From Silene latifolia (taxonomy: Eukaryota; Streptophyta; Magnoliopsida; Caryophyllales; Caryophyllaceae), in assembly GCF_048544455.1 (NCBI RefSeq), contig NC_133538.1:24447469-24511468 (forward strand): a stretch of 64,000 nt of DNA. The letters are read 5' to 3'. Position 1 is the first letter of the stretch. Every line of letters starts with the position of its first letter. The notes under the pieces are model-generated. The model made no database searches and was not told the DNA's origin. It saw nothing but the letters and a program-made list of their open reading frames with translations. Both the position numbers and the translations under genes were made by a program. This document shows, piece after piece, positions 46,123-56,322 of the stretch.

Positions 46123-46256
46123 GTTTGCCCCTAATTTTTCGCGAAAATCACCTTTCGATAGTTGAGCGGGATATTGCAATGTATCGTTGAATGACTTTCC
46201 GCATACTCTTTTCCAATCCATTAATTTCCACATTTTAAACCCCCCAAGTACTCTTC

Positions 46257-46300
46257 CTATTTAATCTCATCCGTCCCTCTACTCTCTCTCTTCAATCATG
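46257..46300 (+). promoter_or_regulatory. Putative promoter of the antisense ORF
   Basis: A TATTTAAT element near 46258-46265 precedes a C/T-rich stretch with 'ctctctctcttcaatc', a common plant transcription start context, about 130 bp before the ATG at 46427. Inferred from sequence only. Confidence 0.4.
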
Positions 46301-46426
46301 CCAACTCTTCAAAACCCTTAAAACCTCGATTCTCCAAAACGCCTCCCCGTTTTCTCCTCGCCGTCAACGCCGCCTTCCCTTTCCGTCTCCCAGGTACTTT
46401 CACTTCCTCCTTTTCTTCAACTTACT

Positions 46427-48318
46427 ATGGAAAAAACTCGTTTCGCCGCTTCCTCGTCTGTCACCGTTGATCTCGTCGAGGACGACGTCTTCCCTTCCCA
46501 GGGTATCCTCAAAAAACCACATTTTTGCGACTCCATCTTGACCCAGGGCGACATCCCAAAATCAAAGCTCTTCTAGGTCTAAGCGATGATATGGAGATTC
46601 ACATCCCTAGCCCCGGTCAGAAAGTCGACGCCTCCCGTGAAGGGGGGGATCTGCTTGTATATGTACCCCTTCATCCTTGGTCTTAAATTTCCCTTTCCTT
46701 CTTTGATTCAAGAGTTTATTCGTTTGAACTCTCTCCCCATGGCTCAAATTACTCCATATGCATGGAGAATCCTTTTATCCACTGTCGCTCTTAACAATAG
46801 TCTAGATGCTGAGATCGGGCTATCAGATCTGGCCCACAGGTTTGAGTGTCGGTCACGGGAATGGCCAATATACTTTCAGGGCCGTGGATAAGACTGAAAA
46901 TTTCCTTAAGTCTGCGGCCAAAGGCAAAGACGACGGCAGGTATGAAGGTTTCTTTTACATCAAGCTTGACTTTATTCCTCTGCATGCCAACTACCTATTT
47001 GAATACTGGATCCTGGCCAAGAGTAAGTACGCTTGCATGTCTCTTTCCCTGATCTCTTCTACTACTTTCCTTTCTTACCCTGTGATTTGTTGTAGAACTC
47101 AAGAACCCTGAAAAGTCTAAGGACGAGGACACCTCTATTTCCAAGCTCTTCTCCATCCCTGAAGAACAAAGGATGTTCTATGCACTGCTCTCTGGCCTTA
47201 ACAATCCTACTGCTGAATAAACCATGTCTTCTGGTGAGCGTCCCTTTCTGAATCTTGCTTGTTTTAGTAACCATTTATCCTGAAAATTCATATCTATCTT
47301 CTGGCGTTTTTGTAGGAAGTACCCGCCCAACTGCCTCCGAGATCCTGATGCGTCAGGCTAGGAAGAGGATTGCTAAGTCCACCCCTTCACCTGTTTCTTT
47401 GAAAAGGAGGTCTGCTGCTAGACCTACTCTTGAGCCTATTGAGGTCACTTCCATATCCCGTGCCCCTGGTTCCCCAACTCGTGCGGATGACCAACTAAAA
47501 CATCTTCCTGTTGGCTTTGGGGACGCAGAGCATGTCAACTACTGGCCCTTATTAGAGCTGCTCTTGACTCCAACCTGCACCCAGATGTTTAACGAGACTG
47601 ACCCTCAAAATATGACTGACGTGGCTGCTGAACAATGCTTTCTTGTAAGTCTGATTTTTGCTCCCTTTATCCCTTGTTTTCATCATTTCGACTTTCTTTC
47701 TAAGTGGCAGCCTCCCCATGTGCCCCAGGCTCTACAATCTTCTCTTTACCTCCGCAAGATGCTGAAGAGAGCCCAGGTTGAATGCTTGGCGTCTATGGGG
47801 AAGAATAAGGAGCTCACAGCCACCTATGCTAAACTAAGGGAGCAGCTTTATGCGGCAAGAGGAAGAAGGAGGTGGCCAATGATCAGCTAGCTAGGACGGA
47901 GGAAGTTAACCGTGTTCTGACCACTGAGCTGACAAAGGCTGAGGCTCGTGCTGAAGAGATGGCTGAACTGGTCAAGAATGTGGGAGCCTATACTGCCTTT
48001 GAAGGGAGGATTGACTGCATCCGGGCTTACACTGAGGGGAGGCACACTTCCAAGAACCTGGAGGAGGAGCAGGATGAATTTGCTCGTGCTTTTCCCAATG
48101 GTTTGGACTTGAGTGCTCTGTTCCCTCCTGATGCTGAGGCTGCTAACCCTGAGCCTGAATTCCTTGCCATAGATATCTCTGGAACTATCTCCGAGAAGAA
48201 TGCTGTAGAGAAGATCCTGGCACAGGCGGTTGGTAGTGATGCTGCAGTGACTCCTGGGGCTGATCAGGTACCTGCATCAAAGGAGCAGACAGAGCATGGA
48301 GAGCAGGGCAAAAGTTAG
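46427..48318 (+). pseudogene. Antisense additional ORF of the Tat element (Transposase_28-like), 4 exons
   Basis: Runs opposite to gag-pol. Exon 1 (46427-47022) starts 'MEKTRFAASSSVTVDL' and contains 'CLYMYPFILGLKFPFPSL' and 'ITPYAWRILLSTVALNN', resembling the Transposase_28 'putative gypsy type transposon' domain. Introns 47023-47095 (GTAAGT...TTGTAG), 47234-47315 (GTGAGC...TTGTAG) and 47645-47710 (GTAAGT...GGCAG) give in-frame joins. The last exon encodes a coiled coil ('RVLTTELTKAEARAEEMAEL') and an acidic end. Lesions: two frameshifts in exon 1, one near a run of seven G at 46643-46650; a TAA near 47218; a frameshift near 47860. Function unknown; it resembles the additional ORF described for this lineage. 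Confidence 0.75.
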
Positions 48319-49364
48319 GGTGCTGCTCTTGAGAGGATTGACCTCTCTTAAAAATTTTCAATCATATTTTCTGGGGACTTGGCCTTGTGTGGTGCAAGTT
48401 TTGTAACTATACTTTTGAAACTCTTTTATTTATTTTTTTATGTTTGCTTGCGCCTGCTGGTATGCAGGCTTGAAACTATTATGGCACATGCTATGTGTAG
48501 CAGGTGTCTTTATTTTGAGATTCTCTAGGCCTGGTCTTCAGGCCCCTTTACTATGTTCTATTATGTGCTTTCTGCGTCTGGGGCTTAGTTCCCACTTTTG
48601 ATTTTCCAGGAGGCTGTCCTGGTAATAGTTACACAACCTCTGCCCCTGGTGGCAGATGCATGATAAAATATTTTACCCATGACGTAAAATATTTTATCAA
48701 TAGGATAGCTAGTTAAAGCGTACCTCATATTGTCCTTTTCCGGTTAACGGGGAATATTGTGTTCCCTGTGGTTCCAGCGTTTGTATTTTCGTGCATGCAC
48801 CTATGTATATGGCCCCGGGATTTTAGTACCCACATCGTAGCTACTGTTTTATCTGGAATTAACGCTGAGATGTAGGTGTCTTTGTATCGTCGTGCCCTTC
48901 CATCGCCAGACCGTACGCCCTCCACGTGGCAGACTTTGCAATGTCTCGTAGCCCACATGGCAGGGATTAGACCCTAAAAGTTTACCTTGCCTGACAAGTA
49001 ACCAACGTTAGCACTCAAAGCCTTTCTTACTAGAAGCATAAAAATCCCCAAATAATACAAATTACCTGGTGCTATCTCATGGTGTTCCAAGGCAACAACT
49101 GAATCCAGAAAGCCACAGCTTGGACTACTTGGTTTTTAAAACGACACAATTTGCTCGAAAAATGAAAGAAAATAAAAGCAACTAAAAGTAAAAATCAAAC
49201 CATAACCTAAAGCATAGATTATCCCCACGCCCTTTTTTTTTGTTTTTTGAAATTTTTTTTTGTTTTTTTTTTTTTTTTTTGCTTCATGGACTGCTGAAAG
49301 GTCCTCTGTACACTAAGGTTTTAGTACTTTGTCAGACAAAGTACTGTTTCAAATGGCGAATGTC
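48319..49364. other. Convergent intergenic region of the Tat element
   Basis: About 1 kb between the 3' ends of the antisense ORF and the integrase. It holds a T-rich run (49227-49281) that could work as a poly(A) or slippage tract. The 77-codon ORF at 48725-48958 has no recognisable feature. Confidence 0.6.
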
Positions 49365-50171
49365 CTAGGATTTGTGCAGGATCTGACCTTGCATGGTCAT
49401 CAACCTGTATACCCCATTCTTAACAATGCTTTCGACTTGATACTGTCCTTCCCATTTGTAAGCAAACTTGCCTGCCTTGTGATTTTTGGTATTCTCAAAT
49501 ACCCTTCTGAGTACCAGGTCCCCTACCGCGAGGGTCCTCACATTGACATTCTTGTTATACGTTCTGGCTACAGATTGCTTGTATGATGTCATACGTATGT
49601 AAGCACTTTCTCTTAACTCGTCAACTTTGTCCAGGCTCCTGGTCATTTCGAATTGATTCTGCTCTGCTGTTTGGCAACCATATATGTGTGTTGGTACCAG
49701 AGCTTCCGATGGGATTACTGCTTCTGACCCGAATACCAAGCTGAATAGTGTCTGTCCCGTTGCTGCCTTTGGTTTCGTCCTATCTGACCAGAGTACTAGT
49801 GGTAGCTCGTCTGCCCACTTACACCCTAGCTCCTCCAATCGCTTCCTGAGGTTCTCCACAATGATTTTATTGCTGGATTCTGCTTGGCCGTATGTCTGTG
49901 GGTATCGGGGAGCAGACTTTCTCAGCGTTATGTTCCAACATGCACAAAACCCTTCAGTGTTATCGGATATGAACTGGGATCCATTGTCGCATATGATTTC
50001 TGACGGTATCCCAAATCTGCTGATGATGTTATGTTTTATAAAAGAGATCACCTGTGCCTCCTTTACCTCTATCATTTCTTCAGCTTCAATCCACTTTGAG
50101 AAGTAGTCGGTCATGACGAGCATATATACCATGTTCCCTGGAGCCCTGGGTAGCTTTCCTACTATGTCCAT
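49365..50171 (-). CDS. Tat element integrase core and C-terminal domain
   Basis: 268-codon open frame. DDE triad visible: D2 in 'MDIVGKLPRA', D62 in 'CDNGSQF' and E98 in 'GQAESSNK'. After the core, 'LAVGDLVLRRVFENTK' and 'KWEGQYQVESIVKNGVYRL' form the usual Gypsy integrase C-terminal SH3-like domain; no chromodomain follows, as expected for a non-chromovirus. It is cut off from the zinc finger upstream by a frameshift near 50170, so the integrase as a whole is broken although the core is intact. Confidence 0.87.
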   Translation of the reverse strand: MDIVGKLPRAPGNMVYMLVMTDYFSKWIEAEEMIEVKEAQVISFIKHNIISRFGIPSEIICDNGSQFISDNTEGFCACWNITLRKSAPRYPQTYGQAESSNKIIVENLRKRLEELGCKWADELPLVLWSDRTKPKAATGQTLFSLVFGSEAVIPSEALVPTHIYGCQTAEQNQFEMTRSLDKVDELRESAYIRMTSYKQSVARTYNKNVNVRTLAVGDLVLRRVFENTKNHKAGKFAYKWEGQYQVESIVKNGVYRLMTMQGQILHKS

Positions 50172-50502
50172 CCCGCCACATCATAAATGGCCACGGGGAG
50201 ATGATTGGATGCATTGGTTCTGCTGGCTGATGAATTGATGGGACTGCCTTTTGGCACGAATCACAGCATTTAGCATGATTTACAGCGTCCACCCTCATGG
50301 TAGGCTATAAATACCCCTGCCTTAAGATTTTATTAGATAGACTTTCTCCCCCAGTGTGATTTCCAAATTCTCCGCTATGCACATCCTGCAACACTGTGTT
50401 GGCTTCTTCCTTATTTAAGCACCTGAGATAAGGTCCCGCCAAAGATCTTCTAAAGTGCACGTTATCTATTAGCACGAATCTGGAAGCTTTGATCTTGAAG
50501 CT
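50086..50502 (-). pseudogene. Tat element integrase zinc-binding region
   Basis: The 70-codon frame 50298-50086 reads 'VNHAKCCDSCQKAVPSIHQP', the second half of the H2C2 finger (CxxC), followed by 'PIISPWPFM'. The histidine half lies upstream (about 50300-50400) in a frame broken by a stop just before 50298. The joint with the catalytic core is frameshifted after 'WPFM'. Confidence 0.75.
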
Positions 50503-51735
50503 CTATGCTTCTTTCCTATCTTCTGGGAGTTTCCCGTCTTTCAACCACTCTATGTAAGGTTTCCTCCAATCTGAATCCGCATTTTTGTTTTCATCTGATG
50601 CCAGGATTCCTATTCTATTCATGTGTTGCACGCGCGTTGCTTCCCCTTGTTGACTTTGCTCCAATTCCTTCTGTATAGCTGGGGTTAACACGTGAGTGAT
50701 TGGTATAGTAGAGAGTTCTGTGGGCTGGAAGGTGGCTCCCAACGTGGCCAAGGCATCTGCCTCCACGTTCTGATCCCTTGGGACCTGAGTAATCTTGAAA
50801 GATCGGAACTTTAGCTTCTGCTCTGTGTCTATCTTCAGGTAGGCTATCATTTTCGAATCACGCGCCACGTACTCGTTGTTAACATTGTTTACCACAAACA
50901 ATGAGTCACTATACACTCTCAGGTTTCTCACCTTGAGCCCTTGGGCCATTTGCATCTCGAGTATAAGTGCCTCGTATTCTGCTTCATTATTAGTTGCTTT
51001 GAATTCACACCTGACTACTTGTACCATCATATCCCCCTTTGGGGACCTGAGGACCAGACCCACACCAGCTCCCCGAGCGTTTGAAGCGCCATCTATGTAT
51101 AAGGTCCAGACCCCACTTTCTTGGTCCCCTGGTAATGTTAACATCCCCTTTTCTGCCTCCACACGGGTAGCGGGACAGAAATTTGAGACAATATCTGCCA
51201 GGGCCTGGGACTTGATTCTCGTTCTAGGCTCAAATTGTAAATCATCGCCACTTAAGTGTACCGACCACTTGGTCATTCTTCCAGATAATTCAGGCTTTCT
51301 CATGATCGTTTTCAATGGATAATTAGTTACCACATGAATTGTATGAGTTTTTAAATATGGACGTAGTTTATACGAAGCAGTGACTAGATCTAACACTAAT
51401 TTCTCAAAAGATGTATGCCTGGTCTCAGCAGGAAGCAGAGACTTACTGATATAGTATACTGGATGTTGCATCCCTTCTTGCTCTCTTACCAGAACGGCAC
51501 TCACTGCCGCTTTTGTAACCGACAGATATAGGAACAGTGGATCTCCCTGCTCTGGCTTAGCTAGCAGGGGTGGTGTGCTTAGGTAGAACTTGAGTTCTTT
51601 GAATGTTTTCTCATGCTCCTCCGTCCACTCGAACTTCTTGCTCTTTCTCAGTATATCATAGAACAGCTTGCATCTATCCGAGGCTCGTGAGATGAATCTA
51701 CTCAATGTTGCCACCTTTCCTGCTAATCGTTGCAC
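50503..51735 (-). CDS. Tat element tandem RNase H domains
   Basis: 410-codon frame. Residues 1-160 hold the RT connection and the Gypsy RNase H ('FYDILRKSKKFEWTEEHEKT', 'HPVYYISKSLLPAETRHTSF'). Its first catalytic aspartate position reads 'LYLSVTKAAVSAVL', without D. Residues 205-340 form the second, archaeal-type RNase H, with D215 (YIDGAS), E253 (NNEAEYEAL), D277 (YSDS) and D327 (EADALA), a full acidic set. Dual RNase H with a weakened first copy is typical for the Tat lineage. The frame starts out of phase with RT. Confidence 0.88.
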   Translation of the reverse strand: MQRLAGKVATLSRFISRASDRCKLFYDILRKSKKFEWTEEHEKTFKELKFYLSTPPLLAKPEQGDPLFLYLSVTKAAVSAVLVREQEGMQHPVYYISKSLLPAETRHTSFEKLVLDLVTASYKLRPYLKTHTIHVVTNYPLKTIMRKPELSGRMTKWSVHLSGDDLQFEPRTRIKSQALADIVSNFCPATRVEAEKGMLTLPGDQESGVWTLYIDGASNARGAGVGLVLRSPKGDMMVQVVRCEFKATNNEAEYEALILEMQMAQGLKVRNLRVYSDSLFVVNNVNNEYVARDSKMIAYLKIDTEQKLKFRSFKITQVPRDQNVEADALATLGATFQPTELSTIPITHVLTPAIQKELEQSQQGEATRVQHMNRIGILASDENKNADSDWRKPYIEWLKDGKLPEDRKEA

Positions 51736-51795
51736 GTCCTTTGGCCTCTGTTGTGACTCCAGCTAGAGGACTGCCTTTATCTACTCCCTACTGGC

Positions 51796-52485
51796 TTAAA
51801 TCCCCCTCTGAGTTACCATGTACCCTAAGAGCTTCCCGGAGGTAACCCCAAAGGAGCACTTGGATAGATTAAGCTTCATCTTATATTCCCTTAACGTTTT
51901 GAAGGTATATCCTAAGTGTTCTATGTGCATACCAGCTTTCCTCGACTTAACTACCATATCATCTATATATACCTCCATGGTCTTCCCTATCTGTTGTTTG
52001 AACATCTTGTTTACTAACATCTTGGTGGAGCCAGCGTTTTTCAGGCCAAAGGGCATTATATTGTAACAGTATATGCCTCGTTCTGACATGAATGTCGTCT
52101 TCTCTTGATCTTGTGGATGCATCTTAATCTGATTATAACCACTCCAGGCGTCTAGGAAGGTGAGTATTTCGTGACTGACCGTGGCACCTACCATTGCGTC
52201 GATATGTGGTAGCGGAAAAGGATCTTTAGGACAAGCTTTATTTAGGTCCGTAAAGTCTACGTACACCCTCAACTTTCCATTCTTCTTAGGTACTACCACT
52301 ACATTAGAGAGCCAATCAGGGTAACTGACCTCCCTGATCATTCCTGCTGCCAGGAGGTTGTCTACTTCCTTGTTGATAACCTCATTCTGTTCTGCCGCAA
52401 ATTTTCTTCTCTTCTGCTGTACTGGGGTGCAGCCCGGATTCACGCTTAACTTGTGTGAGATGATGGATGGATCTATACCGACCAT
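51796..52485 (-). CDS. Tat element reverse transcriptase core
   Basis: 229-codon frame with 'AGMIREVSYPDWLSNVVVVP', 'VDFTDLNKACPKDPFPLPHI', 'FLDAWSGYNQI' (D112), 'MPFGLKNAGST' and the catalytic YIDD at 173-176, ending 'GKLLGYMVTQRGI'. A stop lies between it and the RNase H frame (51736-51795) and another just upstream at 52498. The catalytic core itself is intact. Confidence 0.9.
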   Translation of the reverse strand: MVGIDPSIISHKLSVNPGCTPVQQKRRKFAAEQNEVINKEVDNLLAAGMIREVSYPDWLSNVVVVPKKNGKLRVYVDFTDLNKACPKDPFPLPHIDAMVGATVSHEILTFLDAWSGYNQIKMHPQDQEKTTFMSERGIYCYNIMPFGLKNAGSTKMLVNKMFKQQIGKTMEVYIDDMVVKSRKAGMHIEHLGYTFKTLREYKMKLNLSKCSFGVTSGKLLGYMVTQRGI

Positions 52486-52677
52486 ATCATTGTGGGACTA
52501 GGAAAAACAGTCCAGGTTCTCCTTAAGAAATTGAATTAGCTGATCTCGTAGCTTTCCAGTACAGGTTGCTCCAATTAACACTACTCTGTCCGGGTGCGCC
52601 TCGTCCAGGTGGACCTGATCTAATTCCTCTGAGGGTGGCTCCTTATATCCCTCCGAGGTACCCGGGTCCTGTAATTG

Positions 52678-53338
52678 CTATGATGGAAGCTTGGTTGTGG
52701 CTTTTAGGGCTTGCTTATAACAGCTTCTAGATTCCTCACGATCTCCTTTCACTATTACTACACCCCATGGAGTTGGGAACTTGAGACACTGATGGTATAT
52801 TGAGGGAATTGCCTTCATTTGATCCAGCCACGGTCTGTCCAAGATAACATTGTAAGTGGTTGGGCCCTCAATGACTAGGTACCTTACTAATTTGTTGACC
52901 CCTTCAATATAGGTTGGGATGGTTATCTTGCCTATTGTATGTGCCCTCACCGCTAAATCCCACCAGTGGCACAGATTTCTTTATCAAGTTTTCTTTGTTA
53001 AAGCCCATTATTTTGAGAGTTTCAAACATGATGAGGTTCACTGAGCTGCCAGTGTCTACCAATACCTTTCGCACGGTGCAGTTCCCAATAGATAACGTTA
53101 TGGTAAGGGCGTCGTGGTGTTGCTCTGTCTCGTTCCCTACGTCAGTTTCGTCGAACGTGACCATAGGCAAGTTACTCTGGTTCACCATGCACGATGTTTC
53201 TAGGTGGTCTTCTTTGCCTTCGGTAGCTCGCCTCTTGGCTGCAGAGTAGGTTAACCCTGACAACTCGGATCCACCTGTTATCACGTTAATGATCTTGGTG
53301 CAAATAGGTGGGGCAAAGGGGAGCGCCTGATTTTCCAT
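52678..53338 (-). pseudogene. Tat element protease
   Basis: Aspartic protease in two overlapping frames. The first (53338-52904) has 'IINVITGGSELSGLTYSAAK', 'MVTFDETDVG' and the active site 'VLVDTGSSVNLI'. The second (52950-52678) has '[18 protein letters not shown]', the flap-distal part. A frameshift near 52930 separates them. Confidence 0.85.
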
Positions 53339-55368
53339 CTCCCTTCTTTCCTGCTTGCCCCCACGTGATAACAGGTGATCCAGATTCCCCTTTTGTACAT
53401 GAAATTTTACCTCTTTCCGTAGTCTGAAGCAATCTTTTGTTCGGTGTCCTATGTCTTGGTGAACCTCATACCTCTTACTGCGGTCTCGGTCGTCCTTAGA
53501 CCTGTCTTATGTAGGCGGCTTAGGCCACCTCACCTGGTCGCCCAGTTCTTTCAACGCTTTTAACAGACCTTCCATTCCCGTATTGAACCCGTACTCAGCT
53601 AACCTGGGTGGATATTGCAAATCCTCCCCTTGCTGAGATTTTTCTGCCACTTTGCTGATATTGGGCCTACTGTATGGTTTAGTTCTCTAGTCCTTTTTCT
53701 CTGTCGGAACCTTCCTACTCGTTCTTTCAAAAGTTACTGTTCCTTTTATGGACAGTATATCTTCTTCCAGCCGTAATGTTGTTGTTGCGCGCTGCTAAAC
53801 TTTCTCGAATCTCTCACAGGGATGTATCGTTAACTCCTTATATAGATCTGAATCTTTATGCAAGCCTTGCTTGAAGGCATTAATTGCTGTTGACGTGTCA
53901 CAACCTCGTATGGCCACCTTTTCCGTGTTGAATCTGATAACGTAATCCTTGATTGATTCCCCAATTTATTGTACGATCCTGTAAAGGTCACTAGGCTGCT
54001 TCGGAGTCCTCCGGCTGCTGGCAAATTGCTGGTTGAAGGCGTTGACTAAGTCGGAAAATGAGGATATAGATTTGTTGGGTAGGCTGATAAACCATTGTAG
54101 TGCTGCTCATGATAGGGTTGACCCGAATCCTTTACACATACATGCCTCTTTAGAGACCTATGTTGTTGTAGTCACCATCATCTTCTATTTGTACTCGCTA
54201 ACGTGATCACAGGGATTTGTGGTCCCCTCAAAAAGAGTCATTGCCGGGACACTGAACCCTTTTGGCAAAGCCACCGTAGCTATAGCGTCAGTAAAGGGCG
54301 AGTCCCCATAGCTGTCAGGCGCTGCCATCTCCATGGGTGGCGGCATTCCTGGGACTCTCCGGAGAAGGCTGCGTAGTTCCTAGTACTGCTGCTCTATATA
54401 GGCTTCCCTTCCTGTAAGTTGTTGATGCACCTGCCGCTGTAGATCCGTAGTCCTTGCAAGTCCCTGCTGTCCAGTTGCTGCTGATGCGAGCATCTGCAGT
54501 GTTGCCCGACCTGAATTGCTCACCCATGCATATTTCGGCCAATTCAGAGTTGGCTCTATAACTTGCGGGGTCACGGATCTCAACTTGCTCTGTGGGTGTC
54601 GGCGTTCCCCTACATCTGCGCCAGAGAGATTGTCAGAACGTATGAAATTACCTAGGGGAAGAGTACCTGATATGGGCTTTGGTTCCTGGCGCGCTGACTC
54701 ATCGTCCGGTGTTAGTGCCCCCAATCCTGTTGGAATCAGGCCTCTCCTCTGTTGCGGTGTGGTTTCCATATTTAGCCAAGTTACCATATCTTGTGGTAGT
54801 AGGCGTTCCTGCCACCTCTCACTGTATCCTATCGACGCTCCCTTGAATCTGACATCCTGCGTCAAGGTCGCTAGACTGGCAGGTTGCTGTCGTAGCTCAT
54901 CAATCTAGGCCCGGAGGAGATTGTTATCTGGTTCCATCTAAGACCTCATGCTCCTATTCACACTTTGCATTGTCCTGATGGTCCTTGCCAGGGTATCTAT
55001 CCCGCTTATCATGATGCTGGTAGGACTTGGTCGACCAGATCCTGGTGCCTGGACTATCCCCCTTTCTCCGGTTGTCCCATCCTCTGTTTACCTTGGCCGA
55101 CACCTGCGTCTCTGACTTGCGCCCTTTCCGTTTGTGGTTGACTCTCCGCTGTTTGAGAATTGTGGCTTTGCTTAATTGTTGGCATTGGAACTGTCCCTTG
55201 TGTAGGAACGACGTTTGGTGGCTGTGTCGGAATTGCACGTACTGCTGTGGAAGCCGCGGCATGGGGCGGTGCTCGTGTTGCAGGAGCGCCGTCAGTTTTA
55301 CTCGGATTTGCTTCTGGTTGCCCTGACATGCTTTTGTTCTTTGTATACTGATTAACGGAGATGACCAC
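53339..55368 (-). pseudogene. Tat element gag
   Basis: From the N-terminus (55368): 'MSGQPEANPSKTDGAPATRA', a low-complexity head with stops; then 54865-54380 ('DMVTWLNMETTPQQRRGLIP'); then, with frameshifts, the Retrotrans_gag core ('LPKGFSVPAMTLFEGTTNP', 'AALQWFISLPNKSISSFSDL') over about 54300-53830 with several stops. Near 53500-53400 is 'GHRTKDCFRLRKEV', a degenerate Tat-type knuckle in which the leading cysteine is not evident. No capsid could be made from it. Confidence 0.78.
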
Positions 55369-55372
55369 TATG

Positions 55373-55392
55373 CCCCACGGTGAGCGCCAAAC
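55373..55392 (-). promoter_or_regulatory. Tat element primer binding site
   Basis: Minus strand beside the 5' LTR reads TTTGGCGCTCACCGTGGGGC, which has the shape of the TGGCGCCCACCGTGGGGC-type site of many plant Gypsy elements. I do not assign the tRNA. Confidence 0.7.
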
Positions 55393-55957
55393 TGTTTTGG
55401 TAAATTTCTACCAATTTTGGGTTAAAGTGGTCTTAGTGCCTAATCAATATTACGATTTGTTGATGATTGTATTTTGTGTGTTATGATGAATTAAATTTAA
55501 ACGTAAATAAAGGACACAAGCAATTTTGGTTACGCGGAAAACCCGATATGGGAAACAACCGCGGGGGGAGACGGAATCCCACCAATATTTTCACTATAAT
55601 TCAGTTGAGAGTACAACGTGGGATGATACTAGACTTGCTATATCTCGGAGGCTAGGGTTCTTTTTCTGTATTTCTGAATGGATCTTTGGTCTTGCGTTGA
55701 TGCCACTTATATAGTGAAGCTCTCCCACCTAGGGTTCCTTGGTTTCTCGCCAAGCATTCCGAATTTGGCATAAGATTGGACTTTCCTTATTCAAAATATG
55801 GCAATAATTAGGATTTCCTTATTTTATCCGTGAATACGCGAGCATCCTAGTCCGGGTCCAAGTCTTCAACACGCGTTATCTTGATTCAGCCTCCTGATTA
55901 CTCTGCTTCCTGATCTGCGTCCCTGGCCCAACCCGTATCCAGAATTTGGGCTTAACA
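55393..55957 (-). repeat. Tat element 5' LTR (565 bp)
   Basis: Plus-strand termini TGTTTTGG and TTAACA, next to TSD GTAGG. Minus-strand TATATAAG near 55708-55715 is the likely promoter. Confidence 0.92.
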
Positions 55958-56322
55958 GTAGGGAATCCCTCTGGACTGAACTTCTTAGGATCTCTACTTT
56001 CAGCAGCAGATGGATACTTTCTGGAGACTTCAATATTCTTAGAAATGCTTCAGAGAAAACTGGGCCCAACTCCCCAAAACTCTCTGAGGTAATGGTATTC
56101 AATGATTGCTTGAGAGCCTACCAGTTAGATGATCTCACTTCTAGTGGATGTGAATACTCTTGGACTAACAAATATCATGATGGTACTAGGGTATGGTCCA
56201 GATTAGACAGAGCTTTGGTTAATGCTAACTGGCTTCAGACTTTCCCTAGTTCTAATGCTTTGGTCATGGTTCTTGGGATTTCTGACCATTCTCTTATACT
56301 TGTTAATGTATTAGAGGACTAG
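55958..56322 (+). pseudogene. LINE endonuclease, C-terminal part
   Basis: Continues in frame after the Gypsy insertion with 'ESLWTELLRISTFSS' and the catalytic GDFN (56023-56034), then 'CEYSWTNKYHDGTRVWSRLD' and the terminal SDH motif (56281-56289). The frame shifts near 56085. The domain cuts target DNA to prime reverse transcription. Confidence 0.87.

Larger units (their letters stand above)
45559..55957 (-). mobile_element. Tat-lineage (Retand-like) Gypsy element, full length (10,399 bp)
   Basis: LTRs 45559-46122 and 55393-55957, TSD GTAGG (45554-45558 and 55958-55962), PBS beside the right LTR. Gag-pol runs on the minus strand in the order gag, protease, RT, RNase H, archaeal-type RNase H, integrase. 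An extra gene sits on the opposite strand between integrase and the 3' LTR. Dual RNase H and the antisense extra ORF are known traits of plant Tat/Retand elements. Confidence 0.93.

Noticed and set aside
49684..51322. Plus-strand ORFs of 140 and 148 codons
   Set aside because: Antisense to the well-supported integrase and RNase H of the Tat element.
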